A stretch of 64,000 nucleotides of DNA from Bacteroidota bacterium (GTDB taxonomy: Bacteria; Bacteroidota; Ignavibacteria; Kapaibacteriales; UBA2268), in assembly GCA_004322215.1 (NCBI GenBank), contig SCSM01000001.1, forward strand, positions 60,988 through 124,987. The letters are read 5' to 3'. The notes below the pieces were generated by a model. The model did not search any database. It had not been told where the DNA came from and saw only the letters and a list, made by a program, of their open reading frames with translations. Position numbers and translations under genes: made by a program. This document shows, in pieces, positions 46,642 through 56,372 of this stretch (positions within the stretch are counted from its first letter, which is position 1; the number at the start of each line of letters is the position of its first letter).

Positions 46642-48162
46642 ATGATAATAAAATCAGATAAAGATGCTTTTGAGCATTATCTTACAGATGCATCGAATTT
46701 TGTAGGTAATGCAGATGCATTATTTATTCCTGAATCGGTTGAGGAATTAAAGGAATTTGTAAAAAGATGCAATTCGGAAAAAATACAAATTACTGTTTCA
46801 GGTGCAGGAACCGGATTAACTGGTGGAAGAGTTCCTGAAGGTGGAATTATCATTTCAACTGAGAAGTTGAATAAAATAATTTCAATCGATAAAGGAAATC
46901 AATTACTCACAGTTCAACCGGGATTACTACTTGTTGAAATGGAAGAAGAACTGAATATTTATGGTTTATTCTATCGTGTCAATCCAACTGAAAAAAATGC
47001 TTCAATTGGGGGCAACATAGCAACTAATGCTTCCGGTTCGAGAACGTTCAAATATGGTCCGACGAGGGATTATGTAATGAAATTGAAAATAATTCTTCCC
47101 GATAGTGAGGAACTTGAATTGATAAGAGGAAATAATTTTGCGGTAGGAAATCGGTTAAATTTAAAATCCAATTCTGGTAAAACTTACGAAATCGGGTTAC
47201 CTGAGTTGAAAATGCCTTTTGTTAAGCACGCTGCTGGATATTTTATCAAATCCGGTATGGATGCAATTGATTTGTTTATTGGAAGTGAAGGAACACTCGG
47301 AATTGTAACTGAAATAACTTTGCAGCTTGCTTCAATGCCGGAAAATGTGCTTGGTGGAATTGCATTCTTCGATGATTGTAATAAATTATTTGGATTTGTG
47401 AAAAGAGTGAGGGAGGGGAGTAGGAAGTATGATTATACTCAGCTCATTATTCCTTCTTTAGAGATGAATAATAACTCTCTTAAGCATCCACTAATAAGTG
47501 GGATTATTAATGCGAGAACAATTGAGTTCTTTGATTATAATTCGCTAAGATTGTTAAAGGAAAATTATTCCCAAATACCGGACAGGGCAGTGGGTGCTAT
47601 ATGGTTTGAACAGGAATATTCTGCGGAATTCGAGAATGATGTAATGGAGGGATGGTATAACTTAATTTCAGAATTTTCCGATTTAAATGCTGACACCTGG
47701 ATAGCAACCAATCCAAAAGAACATAATTTACTTAAAGAATTTCGGCATACTCTTCCCGAAAAAGTTTTTGAAATAATTGTTAATAACAAAACCTTGAAAA
47801 TCGGTACAGACACTGCAATTCCCGATGAATATGTCGAACAGTATTATAAATACATAACTGAACGGCTTAAGTTTTATGGGTTGCAGCATTATATTTGGGG
47901 ACATATTGGAAACAGCCATTTCCACGCAAATGTAATCGTTAAAACAGAAGATGAAGTTAAAAATGGTTATACATTTTATGATGAATGTATTGATGAAGCC
48001 ATCCGGCTTGGTGGTACGGTTTCTGCAGAACACGGTATTGGTAAGCTGAAACGGAAGTATTTTTACAGGATGTTTACTGAAGATATCATAGAGAAAATGA
48101 AAGCTATTAAAAAAGTTTTTGACCCGAACAATATTTTGAATACTGGAAATTTGTTTGAATAA
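46642..48162 (+). CDS. FAD-linked oxidase (GlcD / D-lactate dehydrogenase type)
   Basis: A 506-residue flavoenzyme of the FAD_binding_4 plus FAD-oxidase C family, which oxidises 2-hydroxy acids such as D-lactate or glycolate. FAD-binding motifs are VSGAGTGLTGGRVPEGGIII and GGNIATNASGSRTFKYGPTR, then GSEGTLGIVTEITL. The C-terminal domain has HIGNSHFHANV and VSAEHGIGKLKRKYF, ending in FDPNNILNTGNLF. No 4Fe-4S domain is attached and no GlcE/GlcF partners are adjacent. It could feed electrons to ETF encoded 5 kb away, which is inference. It diverges from the OmpA-like gene with a 39-base gap. Confidence 0.9.
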   Translation: MIIKSDKDAFEHYLTDASNFVGNADALFIPESVEELKEFVKRCNSEKIQITVSGAGTGLTGGRVPEGGIIISTEKLNKIISIDKGNQLLTVQPGLLLVEMEEELNIYGLFYRVNPTEKNASIGGNIATNASGSRTFKYGPTRDYVMKLKIILPDSEELELIRGNNFAVGNRLNLKSNSGKTYEIGLPELKMPFVKHAAGYFIKSGMDAIDLFIGSEGTLGIVTEITLQLASMPENVLGGIAFFDDCNKLFGFVKRVREGSRKYDYTQLIIPSLEMNNNSLKHPLISGIINARTIEFFDYNSLRLLKENYSQIPDRAVGAIWFEQEYSAEFENDVMEGWYNLISEFSDLNADTWIATNPKEHNLLKEFRHTLPEKVFEIIVNNKTLKIGTDTAIPDEYVEQYYKYITERLKFYGLQHYIWGHIGNSHFHANVIVKTEDEVKNGYTFYDECIDEAIRLGGTVSAEHGIGKLKRKYFYRMFTEDIIEKMKAIKKVFDPNNILNTGNLFE

Positions 48163-48173
48163 AAATTATTCAT

Positions 48174-49271
48174 TCAACTCAATCTCATATACACTTTCAT
48201 AATGGTGAATTTATCCAGCACACTTTCAATTTCAAGATAACCGTCATACACCTGTAATATCCTTTTTACTATTATTAGTCCTAAACCGGAACCTTGTTGT
48301 TCGTGAAGTTTTCTGTCGAATTGTACATAAGCACCGATTTTTGAAATTTGTTCAGGTGTCAGTCCAATTCCTTCATCTTTTATTTTTAATATAAAATAGC
48401 CGTTTTGAATTATCGAATAAACATGAACAGATTTATTTTCTTCAGAGAATTTAAAAGCATTATCAAATAATTCCTCACAGATTTTATATAAATGTTCCTG
48501 GGTTATATTAATTGAATTATTTGATAATTCAATATTAATATCATTACTCCTTTTATAATTATCTGCAATATTCATAGCTATATCTTTAATAATCGGTTCA
48601 GGTGATTCGACAATAGAATATGATTTTAGTGTTTGAAGTTTTTGCTTGTCTTTAAAGAGCAATTCCAAATCAGCAAAAGTAAGGTAGTTTGTGATTAGCC
48701 GATTCAACCGTTTGGCTGAAGTATAAATGCTTTTATGTACCTGTATGACTTCATTAATATCCATTTTGTTAAAATGTTCTATTAATAAGTAAGAAGAAGC
48801 AAGGATACCATTCAAAGGTGTTCTTAATTCGTGTGGTAAAGTTGTTGCGAGATTAATTCGAAGTTCATTCAATTGTTGTTCGGATTTGCTTACTAACTGT
48901 TCTGTCTTAGCTAACCTGCTGTCTATGGCTTTAAAAACTTCCTTGTAAGTAAACGGTTTTGTAATGAAATCATCCGCTCCTAATTCCATACCATATCTCA
49001 TATCATCTTTTTCGGATTTTGCAGTCAGAAAAATAAATGGTATTGTCGAAGTGGCTTCACTTGCTTTCAAGGTTTTTAAAACGTCATAACCATCCATCTC
49101 GGGCATCATAATATCGCAAAGTATTAAATCAGGGAGATTTTCCAATGCAAGTTCGACACCATTGATTCCGTCGCTTGCTGTTAGTACACTAAATTCACCT
49201 GATTCTGAAATCAATTCAGCAAGATTTTCGAGAACCGGAATTTCATCTTCAATAATTAAGATTTTTTTCAT
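48174..49271 (-). CDS. Receiver-histidine kinase protein (response regulator with C-terminal kinase)
   Basis: A 365-residue cytosolic signalling protein without membrane segments. Residues 1-120 are a receiver domain with phospho-acceptor Asp53 (LCDIMMPEMDGYD) and Lys in ITKPF. The HisKA domain follows with His147 in TLPHELRTPLNGI. The ATPase domain has EELFDNAFKFSE (N box), KDEGIGL (G1) and GSGLGLIIVKRI (G2). A receiver in front of a kinase means that its activity is probably set by another kinase. No output regulator is adjacent. It lies 67 bases downstream of lptD on the same strand. Confidence 0.93.
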   Translation of the reverse strand: MKKILIIEDEIPVLENLAELISESGEFSVLTASDGINGVELALENLPDLILCDIMMPEMDGYDVLKTLKASEATSTIPFIFLTAKSEKDDMRYGMELGADDFITKPFTYKEVFKAIDSRLAKTEQLVSKSEQQLNELRINLATTLPHELRTPLNGILASSYLLIEHFNKMDINEVIQVHKSIYTSAKRLNRLITNYLTFADLELLFKDKQKLQTLKSYSIVESPEPIIKDIAMNIADNYKRSNDINIELSNNSINITQEHLYKICEELFDNAFKFSEENKSVHVYSIIQNGYFILKIKDEGIGLTPEQISKIGAYVQFDRKLHEQQGSGLGLIIVKRILQVYDGYLEIESVLDKFTIMKVYMRLS

Positions 49272-49338
49272 TTTATTGGAATTTAGTTGAACAATAAAAT
49301 CAATTCAAAAATACAATTTTTGTTACAATGCAAAAACA

Positions 49339-52089
49339 TTAATAAATCGGTGCGTTTCTTTTTTCTATTTTTAAATCTTTTAACTGCGGAGCTCTTGCCC
49401 CGAATCTAAGATAAAAACCAATATTCGGTGTCCATGTAAAAGCAAGTTCCCAGCAATGCAAGTCTTTGACCACACTCAGATTTGGTGCTAAAAGCCGTTT
49501 ATTTATGAAATCATATTGAGCATTACCTTTGAAATCCCATGTTTCTGTTAGCTTAAATGATAGATTGGTCGAAAGACTCAAACTCTTCGAAAAAGTATTT
49601 AAAGTTGGATTATTATAATCGAATCTGAGGTCAAAACTTAGCTGCCATGGGATACTGAATGATGAATATCCGGGTGAATTATCTCCGAATGTATCGAATT
49701 GTGTATCAGTATATTCTAATCTTCTTTTAAACCTGTCACCTAATCCTAATGTATCCTTATTTGGTTGAGTAGTTTCGCCTTCTTCACCAATACCCGAAAA
49801 ACCTGAAGTCATGCCTTCGGATGAAAAAGCAGTACTAAGAGTTAATCCAATTCTCTTGAGCCGCATTAATCCTTTTCCACTTTCAAGTAAAAACTTATTA
49901 ACGGGAGCATAATTATTCGTTAATTCACCTGTGGTTTGATTTATAGTTCTTGCCTGGTCATATAATGTGAAACCGGCATCGGCAGTCATAGTAACAAATC
50001 TCAAATCGGGAATTCTGAAATTCATTGAAATATCACTAAATCTTAAGGAATCGGCAGCCATATTATAACTTCCGTTTATTTTCCAGACGAAGAAACTTAC
50101 ATTTTGGTCAGGTGAAGTATCCCTGGAAGCAATTTTTGCATCGAAGTTATTTAATAATTCAAAACTTAATGAACGGGACAAAAAACGTGATGCAATTCCT
50201 CCTCCGTCAACTTCAAATCGCGAATATTGTACCCATTGTTTATTAGAAGAGTTATAATAATTATCATAAAATCCAAATTTAGGATTAGAAAGGTTAGGAG
50301 TGTATGTAAAACTTAATGTCGGCTGAAAGGTATGCCTCAATGCCTTAATTCCCAGCATATCCGGTTTTACAATTCCATAAAGTCTTGTTTGTGCTGAAAC
50401 CCCAAAACTATAAGTATATTCTGTAAAGAGACCACTTTCGAAACTATTGTGAGCTGAAGAATCTGCCGAGTCATAAGTCCTGGTCATCCTTTTGAAATAA
50501 TTATTTGCCCTGAATGAAATCGAGGGTGTAATAGAAAAATGTCCAAGCTTAGGTGATATTGAAATACTTGGATTATGGCTGATTGATGACCTTGTGTTGT
50601 AAATTGTATCATTATTTTGCTTATACGTATTTGTTGCTGAGTCAACTAAAACAGAATCGAAATGAATAACTTCATCCATGTAGTATTTTCCAGACCCATT
50701 ATATTTTATTGATATGTCTCCAAGCCAGTTTCCCGAAGGCACTAAAGCTTTGAGTAGTTTCCAGCTTGGCATCGAATAATTAAGCTGTGGAAAGGTTTGC
50801 TGATATTCACCGGTTATTATATTCTGGTCCCTGTTGAAGGCAAGTGAATAACTCGAACCATCATCAAATGATTGGGAATACGATGCATTCGAAACAATAT
50901 TCTGAATAACTCTGTCCTGCAGGTACATAGAAGTGTTCCTGTTGAAATCGGGTGACATGAAACTCATGTTTGCTACAATGTTTGATTGTGGTGTTAAAGT
51001 CTGATTATGATTTAATGAGAATTTATAACTTACTTTATAATCATCATCAGGTCTCAAACGGATTTTACCATATTCGGCATCTAAGCTTCCGTCAAATTTA
51101 TCGAGGAGTTTCCATCTTGTTAGATTCTTAGCAATGAATCCGCCTTTTGAATAGAAATCAAATTTAAATTGTGTATCGTAATAATCACTTAATGCGAGAT
51201 AAACACCAAAATCCTGGAATACAACTCCGCGGTCTTTTGAAAAGAAAAATGAAGGTACAATCAATCCGGATTGTCTTCCACCACGGCTTGGAAAAAATAA
51301 TCCGATTGGAACTATGAACAATGGCATATCTTCAACATAAAAAATGATTGGGTCAATATATACTTTTTCATTTGCTATTACTTTCATTTCGGGCGAACCT
51401 ATATAAAAATGCGGGTGTGGTTCATCGCAGGTAGTATAGCAGCCATCTTTGACAAATAATTCAGATTCTGATACACGCTTGATTTTATTTCCAAAATAAT
51501 AACCGTTCGATATTTCAGTTTCACCGAAACTTATCGTGCCTTGTTTGTTTTTGAAATTATAGAGCATTTTTTCACCGACAAAGGATTCACCCTGGTCTGA
51601 AAATTTCGGATAACCTTTCACTTTATTATTAGAATCTCTTGTTCCTTCGGCTTTAAGATTGGAGTTTTCAAAGTTCATTTCAATTATTTCCGATTCAAGG
51701 GCTTGTGCTTTTAACCGAATTTTAGCATCTCCTTTTAATCTCATTGTACGGTTACTAACCTTAAATCGAACAGAATCTTTGGCTGAATAGGTTACAACGG
51801 AGTCAATTCCAGTCTTTGATTTTTTTATCTCTGTTTTTCCGCTGTCGGTTTTTACCAGAACAGAATCGCGGTAGATTTTCATAACCGAATCCCTTGCCCT
51901 CGAATCTAAATTCACACTATTCTTTTTTATAGTGTCAATTGTATTGACTTTTTCCGGCAGAGTTTTTTTAATAGCTTCTTTAGTTTGAGAAATTGAGTAA
52001 TTGTTTAATCCCCAAAACAAAATTATTAATATTGCAAATTGAACAATATAAAATTTTAAATCAATTGTATTATATTTTTTAAAAATCAT
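49339..52089 (-). CDS. lptD: LptD-like LPS assembly outer-membrane protein
   Basis: A 916-residue protein with a signal anchor. Residues ~100-230 are an OstA/LptA-like beta-jellyroll (VSNRTMRLKGDAKIRLKAQA, GESFVGEKMLYNFKNKQGTI). DGCYTTCDEPHPHFYIGSPE and YVEDMPLFIVPIGLFFPSRG are characteristic of the LptD family. The remaining ~650 residues form a large barrel. It would insert lipopolysaccharide into the outer leaflet. The Cys pair in GCYTTC resembles the position of disulfide-forming cysteines, although E. coli-type pairing is not established here. It follows the DUF4292 lipoprotein by 32 bases, and no LptE is obvious. Confidence 0.87.
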   Translation of the reverse strand: MIFKKYNTIDLKFYIVQFAILIILFWGLNNYSISQTKEAIKKTLPEKVNTIDTIKKNSVNLDSRARDSVMKIYRDSVLVKTDSGKTEIKKSKTGIDSVVTYSAKDSVRFKVSNRTMRLKGDAKIRLKAQALESEIIEMNFENSNLKAEGTRDSNNKVKGYPKFSDQGESFVGEKMLYNFKNKQGTISFGETEISNGYYFGNKIKRVSESELFVKDGCYTTCDEPHPHFYIGSPEMKVIANEKVYIDPIIFYVEDMPLFIVPIGLFFPSRGGRQSGLIVPSFFFSKDRGVVFQDFGVYLALSDYYDTQFKFDFYSKGGFIAKNLTRWKLLDKFDGSLDAEYGKIRLRPDDDYKVSYKFSLNHNQTLTPQSNIVANMSFMSPDFNRNTSMYLQDRVIQNIVSNASYSQSFDDGSSYSLAFNRDQNIITGEYQQTFPQLNYSMPSWKLLKALVPSGNWLGDISIKYNGSGKYYMDEVIHFDSVLVDSATNTYKQNNDTIYNTRSSISHNPSISISPKLGHFSITPSISFRANNYFKRMTRTYDSADSSAHNSFESGLFTEYTYSFGVSAQTRLYGIVKPDMLGIKALRHTFQPTLSFTYTPNLSNPKFGFYDNYYNSSNKQWVQYSRFEVDGGGIASRFLSRSLSFELLNNFDAKIASRDTSPDQNVSFFVWKINGSYNMAADSLRFSDISMNFRIPDLRFVTMTADAGFTLYDQARTINQTTGELTNNYAPVNKFLLESGKGLMRLKRIGLTLSTAFSSEGMTSGFSGIGEEGETTQPNKDTLGLGDRFKRRLEYTDTQFDTFGDNSPGYSSFSIPWQLSFDLRFDYNNPTLNTFSKSLSLSTNLSFKLTETWDFKGNAQYDFINKRLLAPNLSVVKDLHCWELAFTWTPNIGFYLRFGARAPQLKDLKIEKRNAPIY

Positions 52090-52121
52090 TCAGAATACAG
52101 AATTCATTTTGCGTATTAAGA

Positions 52122-52880
52122 CTATTCAATTTCATATACTTTGATACCGTCAGGCAAAGTAAAGCTTAAAGGTTTTTTAATATCTTTATTAACATCTAAA
52201 TTTGTTACCTGCATATCTACTTTAGTATCAATTTCAGGAAAATTAAATATTAAATATTTTGATAAATTAAATCCATCAATAGATTCATAATCTTTATAAA
52301 CCAAATCGAGTATTAACTTGCCCGTTCTTAACTTTCTCTGATAACGCATCAAATTATTATTTTCAGACGAATATAAAGCATATTCAATATAGTCATTATT
52401 AGACGAATTTTTGAATAGGACGCCATCATTGTTTTTATATGTCTCATCAATCGTAAATTCTTCAGGATTTGTCGGGGTTTCACATCTAAGAAGCCGTATA
52501 AATTCATCGAAACTCAAAGGAACCATAGTTGCCCTTTTCAAATTCTTTGCAGTTGGCTTACCTTTGAACAACTGATTGTTAATAGCATCATAAAATATAA
52601 AGTAATCTTTATCAGCAAATAGTCGTCCGACTAATATTTCGAAGGGTCCAGTTATTTTCAATAATAATGAATCTGTTCCAGCTAATATTAATCTGCAATA
52701 ACCGCTATTATTCTCATCATGATATTTCGATGTAACACTTGCCGATATATTTAGTGTTTTCAGTTCATCATTCCAAGCTTTAGGTTTAACATTTATGTTT
52801 GACCGTTCATTTTTCGGAACGGTTGAACAACTCCAAAGGATTATTATAAATATTACTGAAAGATACTTGAAATTTCTCAT
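52122..52880 (-). CDS. DUF4292 lipoprotein
   Basis: A lipoprotein of 252 residues from the ATG ending at 52880. The upstream in-frame Met at 52943 would place a long tail before the signal sequence and is rejected. The signal YLSVIFIIILWSC ends in a Cys suitable for lipidation. The mature part (LNISASVTSKYHDENNSGYC, LLLKITGPFEILVGRLFADK, YDINNQLF-type pattern) fits DUF4292, a Bacteroidota family with a LolA/LolB-like fold predicted from similar length and pattern. Immediate linkage to lptD suggests a role in outer-membrane lipid or lipoprotein assembly, which is inference. Confidence 0.8.
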   Translation of the reverse strand: MRNFKYLSVIFIIILWSCSTVPKNERSNINVKPKAWNDELKTLNISASVTSKYHDENNSGYCRLILAGTDSLLLKITGPFEILVGRLFADKDYFIFYDAINNQLFKGKPTAKNLKRATMVPLSFDEFIRLLRCETPTNPEEFTIDETYKNNDGVLFKNSSNNDYIEYALYSSENNNLMRYQRKLRTGKLILDLVYKDYESIDGFNLSKYLIFNFPEIDTKVDMQVTNLDVNKDIKKPLSFTLPDGIKVYEIE

Positions 52881-53007
52881 TAATTTATTTATATATTTTG
52901 AAAAAAATTTTACAAAATTCATTAAAAAATGTCGAATCACCATAAATTCAAACTAAGTTGTTCTTTGGATTTTTTAAATTTGCATTATTAAATGAGGAAA
53001 AAATAAA

Positions 53008-53424
53008 ATGTTATATATAACTAAATCTGTAACATTTTCTGCATCACACAGGTTATATAATCCTGAATTCAGCGATGAAGAAAATGAAAGGATATTCGAT
53101 AAATGTAATAATTTTTACGGTCACGGGCATAATTACACTTTAGAAGTTACGGTTGCCGGCGAGCCAAATCCTAAAACCGGTTATATAATTGACCTGAAAA
53201 TCTTAAAAAAAATTATTCAGGATGAAATACTATCTAAAGTTGACCATAAGCATCTTAATCATGATGTTGAATTTCTTAAAGGAATAATACCTACCGTAGA
53301 AAACCTTGCTATAGCATTTTGGAATCGGCTTGAAAACAATTTTCAGGATGGGAAACTTCATTGTATCAGGTTATATGAAACTGAAAACAGTTATGTCGAG
53401 TATTTCGGTAAAAAAAGGGATTAG
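53008..53424 (+). CDS. 6-pyruvoyl-tetrahydropterin synthase / QueD-family enzyme
   Basis: A 138-residue zinc enzyme that acts on 7,8-dihydroneopterin triphosphate. Zinc ligands are the His of FSASHRL and both His of YGHGHNY, and the catalytic Cys lies in FDKCNNFYGHGH. DHKHLNHDVEF carries the conserved Asp-His and ETENSYVEY the C-terminal Glu. The motif spacing FDKCNNFYGHGHNY resembles PTPS as closely as QueD. It may make 6-pyruvoyl-tetrahydropterin or 6-carboxy-tetrahydropterin for queuosine. It is 26 bases upstream of folE, which makes its substrate. No queC or queE is visible. Confidence 0.92.
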   Translation: MLYITKSVTFSASHRLYNPEFSDEENERIFDKCNNFYGHGHNYTLEVTVAGEPNPKTGYIIDLKILKKIIQDEILSKVDHKHLNHDVEFLKGIIPTVENLAIAFWNRLENNFQDGKLHCIRLYETENSYVEYFGKKRD

Positions 53425-53450
53425 GTAATAATTAAAACCGGTTAAAAAAA

Positions 53451-54227
53451 ATGGAAACAAGAAAAATAAAGAAGAAAAAAGAAAAAAAAGACATTTTTCC
53501 AAATGTTGTTAAGGAAAAATTAAGTGGTTTCTATGATTTGAGCGATGAAGAAATCGAAGAATTAAGGGATACAAAGGGTACTAAATATCCTGAAATAAAT
53601 AAATACGGGAAAAAACTATTCGATGCAAACGGAAATATTCCGCTTTCTAATGAAGAAAAAGATTCAATTCTTCCTTTGCTGGAACAGAAATTTACCGAAG
53701 TTCTGGATATATTAAGAATATCGAGAAATGACCCAAACTCTACACATACACCCGCAAGAATTGCACGGATGTTTGTAAACGAGTTGTTCGCGGGAAGGTT
53801 CCAGAAGCCACCTATTACCACTGTTTTTCCGAACAGGAAGAATATTGATGAGTTGATTATAAGCAAAGGAATTGAGGTAATGTCAGTCTGTTCTCATCAC
53901 TGGCAGACAATTTCCGGTCATTGTGCAATTGGCTATATACCTGGTAAACACATTCTCGGTTTATCTAAACTTTCGAGAATTGTTGAATGGTTTTCACGCA
54001 GGGGACAGATTCAGGAAGAGTTAGGAGAGCAAATTGCGGATTATATAGAAAGATTAATTCATCCCCGCGCTTTAGGTGTTGTAATAAAGGCAAAGCATTA
54101 TTGCATGATTTCGCGCGGTGTAAAGGGTTCGGAAACTGATTCTATGATGATTACATCAGTTATGAGGGGCTTGTTGCTCCATGATTTCAATTTGAGAAAC
54201 GAGTTTTTAAAATTGACTGAAGAATAA
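53451..54227 (+). CDS. folE: GTP cyclohydrolase I, variant with N-terminal extension
   Basis: Converts GTP to 7,8-dihydroneopterin triphosphate, the entry to folate and pterin synthesis. TPARIARMFVNELF, GLSKLSRIVEWFSRR and KHYCMISRGVKGSETD match FolE. Zinc ligands are retained as the Cys and second His of VCSHHWQTISG, plus the Cys of HYCM. Compared with E. coli CEHH the Glu is Ser, and RPQVQERL becomes RGQIQEEL. At 258 residues it has about 35 extra N-terminal residues, rich in Lys and Glu. Its position after the PTPS/QueD gene and before rnhB and dihydroorotase suggests one operon. Confidence 0.93.
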   Translation: METRKIKKKKEKKDIFPNVVKEKLSGFYDLSDEEIEELRDTKGTKYPEINKYGKKLFDANGNIPLSNEEKDSILPLLEQKFTEVLDILRISRNDPNSTHTPARIARMFVNELFAGRFQKPPITTVFPNRKNIDELIISKGIEVMSVCSHHWQTISGHCAIGYIPGKHILGLSKLSRIVEWFSRRGQIQEELGEQIADYIERLIHPRALGVVIKAKHYCMISRGVKGSETDSMMITSVMRGLLLHDFNLRNEFLKLTEE

Positions 54228-54257
54228 ATTTAAGAATTGTTAATCGCTAATGAAAGG

Positions 54258-54941
54258 ATGAAACAAAAATATCCTGATTACAGCATAGAAAAACAATTTG
54301 TCAATAAGGGCTTCATTGCCGGCATTGACGAAGCGGGTAGAGGTCCCCTTGCCGGTCCTGTTGTAGCGGCAGCCGTGATTTTGCAGGATAAATTATTGAG
54401 TAAATCCGGTATAAATGATTCAAAAAAACTAAAAGAAAAAGAAAGAGAAAAGTTATTTGATTTAATCAGGAAAAAATCATTATCTTACAGTTTCAGCTTT
54501 ATAGATAATGAAATTATTGATAAAATCAATATTTTACAGGCGACTCAGGTGGCAATGAAGAAAGCTGTAGAAAAGCTTATTATTAAACCAGACCATTTAC
54601 TTGTTGATGGAAATTACTTTAATGAGTTCGGCATTACTTACACTACAATTGTGAAAGGGGATAGTAAGTCAATTTCGATTGCTTCGGCGTCCATCGTTGC
54701 AAAAGTTGTCCGTGATAAGTGGATGGTTGATGTTGCGGATAAACTATTTCCTGAATACGGCTTTGCAAAGCACAAGGGCTATGCAACAAAAGAGCATTAC
54801 CGTGCAATTGAAAAGTATGGCTTATGCCCATTGCACAGGAGAAGTTTTTTGAAGAAAATTGTTTATAAAAATGGCATTCCAAACTTGTTTAGGAATTCAT
54901 CAGGTTATAACTTTGTAGTCATTGAAAAAGACAAAGCATAA
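54258..54941 (+). CDS. rnhB: Ribonuclease HII
   Basis: Endonuclease that cuts RNA in RNA-DNA hybrids and at single ribonucleotides in DNA. The first catalytic Asp-Glu pair lies in GIDEAGRGPLAGPVVAA, the third Asp in LLVDGNYF, and VKGDSKSISIASASIVAKV is the characteristic central motif. HKGYATKEHYRAIEKYGLCP and HRRSF complete the family. I start at the ATG at 54258 (227 residues). A TTG seven codons upstream would leave only nine bases after the folE stop and has no good ribosome site. Confidence 0.94.
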   Translation: MKQKYPDYSIEKQFVNKGFIAGIDEAGRGPLAGPVVAAAVILQDKLLSKSGINDSKKLKEKEREKLFDLIRKKSLSYSFSFIDNEIIDKINILQATQVAMKKAVEKLIIKPDHLLVDGNYFNEFGITYTTIVKGDSKSISIASASIVAKVVRDKWMVDVADKLFPEYGFAKHKGYATKEHYRAIEKYGLCPLHRRSFLKKIVYKNGIPNLFRNSSGYNFVVIEKDKA

Positions 54942-54969
54942 CATAGCGTAATTTTTTTTAGGAGTATAA

Positions 54970-56253
54970 TTGAACCACTATTTTAAAAAAATAAGGGTAG
55001 TAAGTCCCGAACAAAAACTTGATAAAGTCGTTAACTTGTGGCTTAAGGATGGTATCATAAAATATTGTTCGGCTAAAGATACTGAGATTGATAAGAACAC
55101 AACTGTTATTCCATCAGAAAAATTTGTTGCATCACCCGGCTTCTTCGATATGCATGTTCATCTGCGTGAACCCGGTGATGAACAGAAAGAGGATGTTTTA
55201 ACCGGATGTGAATCTGCAGCAAATGGTGGATTTACGGGTATTTGCTGTATGCCTAACACAGTACCTGCCATTGACCATCCGACAGTCGTTGAATTTATTA
55301 AAGGAAAAGCAAAAGATAATATAGTTGATGTCAATATTTCGGCAGCTATAACGATAAAACGCGAAGGAAAGTATCTTGCTCCGATGCTTGAATTGAATGA
55401 TTACGGTGTTGCTTTTTTTACTGATGACGGAAAAGCGGTGCAAAATTCAAACATAATGAAACGTGCATTTGAATATGCCGGTTCAAAGGATTTGTTATTA
55501 TCCCAACACTGCGAAGATGAGCTAATGACAGAAGGTTTTTCAATGAATGAAGGAATGGTTTCAACTAAATTGGGATTGAAAGGTTATCCTTCGGTCGCCG
55601 AAGAGGTGATTTTAACCAGAGACATAATTCTTGCTGAGTATTGTGGCAACCGACGTTATCATGCACAACATATAAGCACTGCCGGTTCGGTTAATATAAT
55701 TCGTAAAGCAAAAGATAAAGGATTAAGAGTAACATGTGAAGTTGCTCCACATCATTTTTCTTTACCGGATACACTAATAGAAAGTTATGATACTAATTTT
55801 AAAATGAATCCACCATTAAGGACAGAGAAAGACATCGAGGCATTAAAAGAGGGTTTGGCAGATGGTACGATTGACTGCATTGCATCAGACCATGCACCCC
55901 ATACATTATATGAAAAGGAAGTTGAATACGAAAAAGCACCTAACGGTATTATCGGACTTGAAACTTCTCTTGGTATATCGATGAGCTACCTGGTAAATAC
56001 AGGTTTATTGACAATTAATCAATTGATTGAAAAAATGTCAGTAAACCCAAGAAAAATATTAGGTTTACAGAAAATAATCATCAAAGAAAGTGAAAAAGCA
56101 AATTTAACAATATTTGCTCCAAATGAGGACTGGATTGTTGATACCGATTTATTTAAATCTAAATCGAGAAATACACCGTATAACGGCATGAAATTAAAGG
56201 GAAAGCCAAGATTTGTAATCAATAATAATAAAATATATTGTTCAAATTTGTAA
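54970..56253 (+). CDS. pyrC: Dihydroorotase (class I)
   Basis: Zinc amidohydrolase that cyclises carbamoyl-aspartate to dihydroorotate in pyrimidine synthesis. Metal-binding motifs are DMHVHLREPGDEQKEDVLTG near residue 60, then SQHCED, VAPHHFSL and the Asp of CIASDHAPHT. At 427 residues it has normal class I length and fits dihydroorotase better than allantoinase. The start is TTG, preceded by AGGAG at a suitable distance, which decides it. It is the last gene of the folE-rnhB run. The carbamoyl-transferase gene is not in the window. Confidence 0.92.
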   Translation: MNHYFKKIRVVSPEQKLDKVVNLWLKDGIIKYCSAKDTEIDKNTTVIPSEKFVASPGFFDMHVHLREPGDEQKEDVLTGCESAANGGFTGICCMPNTVPAIDHPTVVEFIKGKAKDNIVDVNISAAITIKREGKYLAPMLELNDYGVAFFTDDGKAVQNSNIMKRAFEYAGSKDLLLSQHCEDELMTEGFSMNEGMVSTKLGLKGYPSVAEEVILTRDIILAEYCGNRRYHAQHISTAGSVNIIRKAKDKGLRVTCEVAPHHFSLPDTLIESYDTNFKMNPPLRTEKDIEALKEGLADGTIDCIASDHAPHTLYEKEVEYEKAPNGIIGLETSLGISMSYLVNTGLLTINQLIEKMSVNPRKILGLQKIIIKESEKANLTIFAPNEDWIVDTDLFKSKSRNTPYNGMKLKGKPRFVINNNKIYCSNL

Positions 56254-56372
56254 TAATTATATTTTACATTAACTAAAATAAATAATTTAATAGATAATAT
56301 TAGCTAATAATTTCTATGTATTGACAATATTAAACTTAATAAAATTCTTTAAATTTTTTATAATTCATTGTC

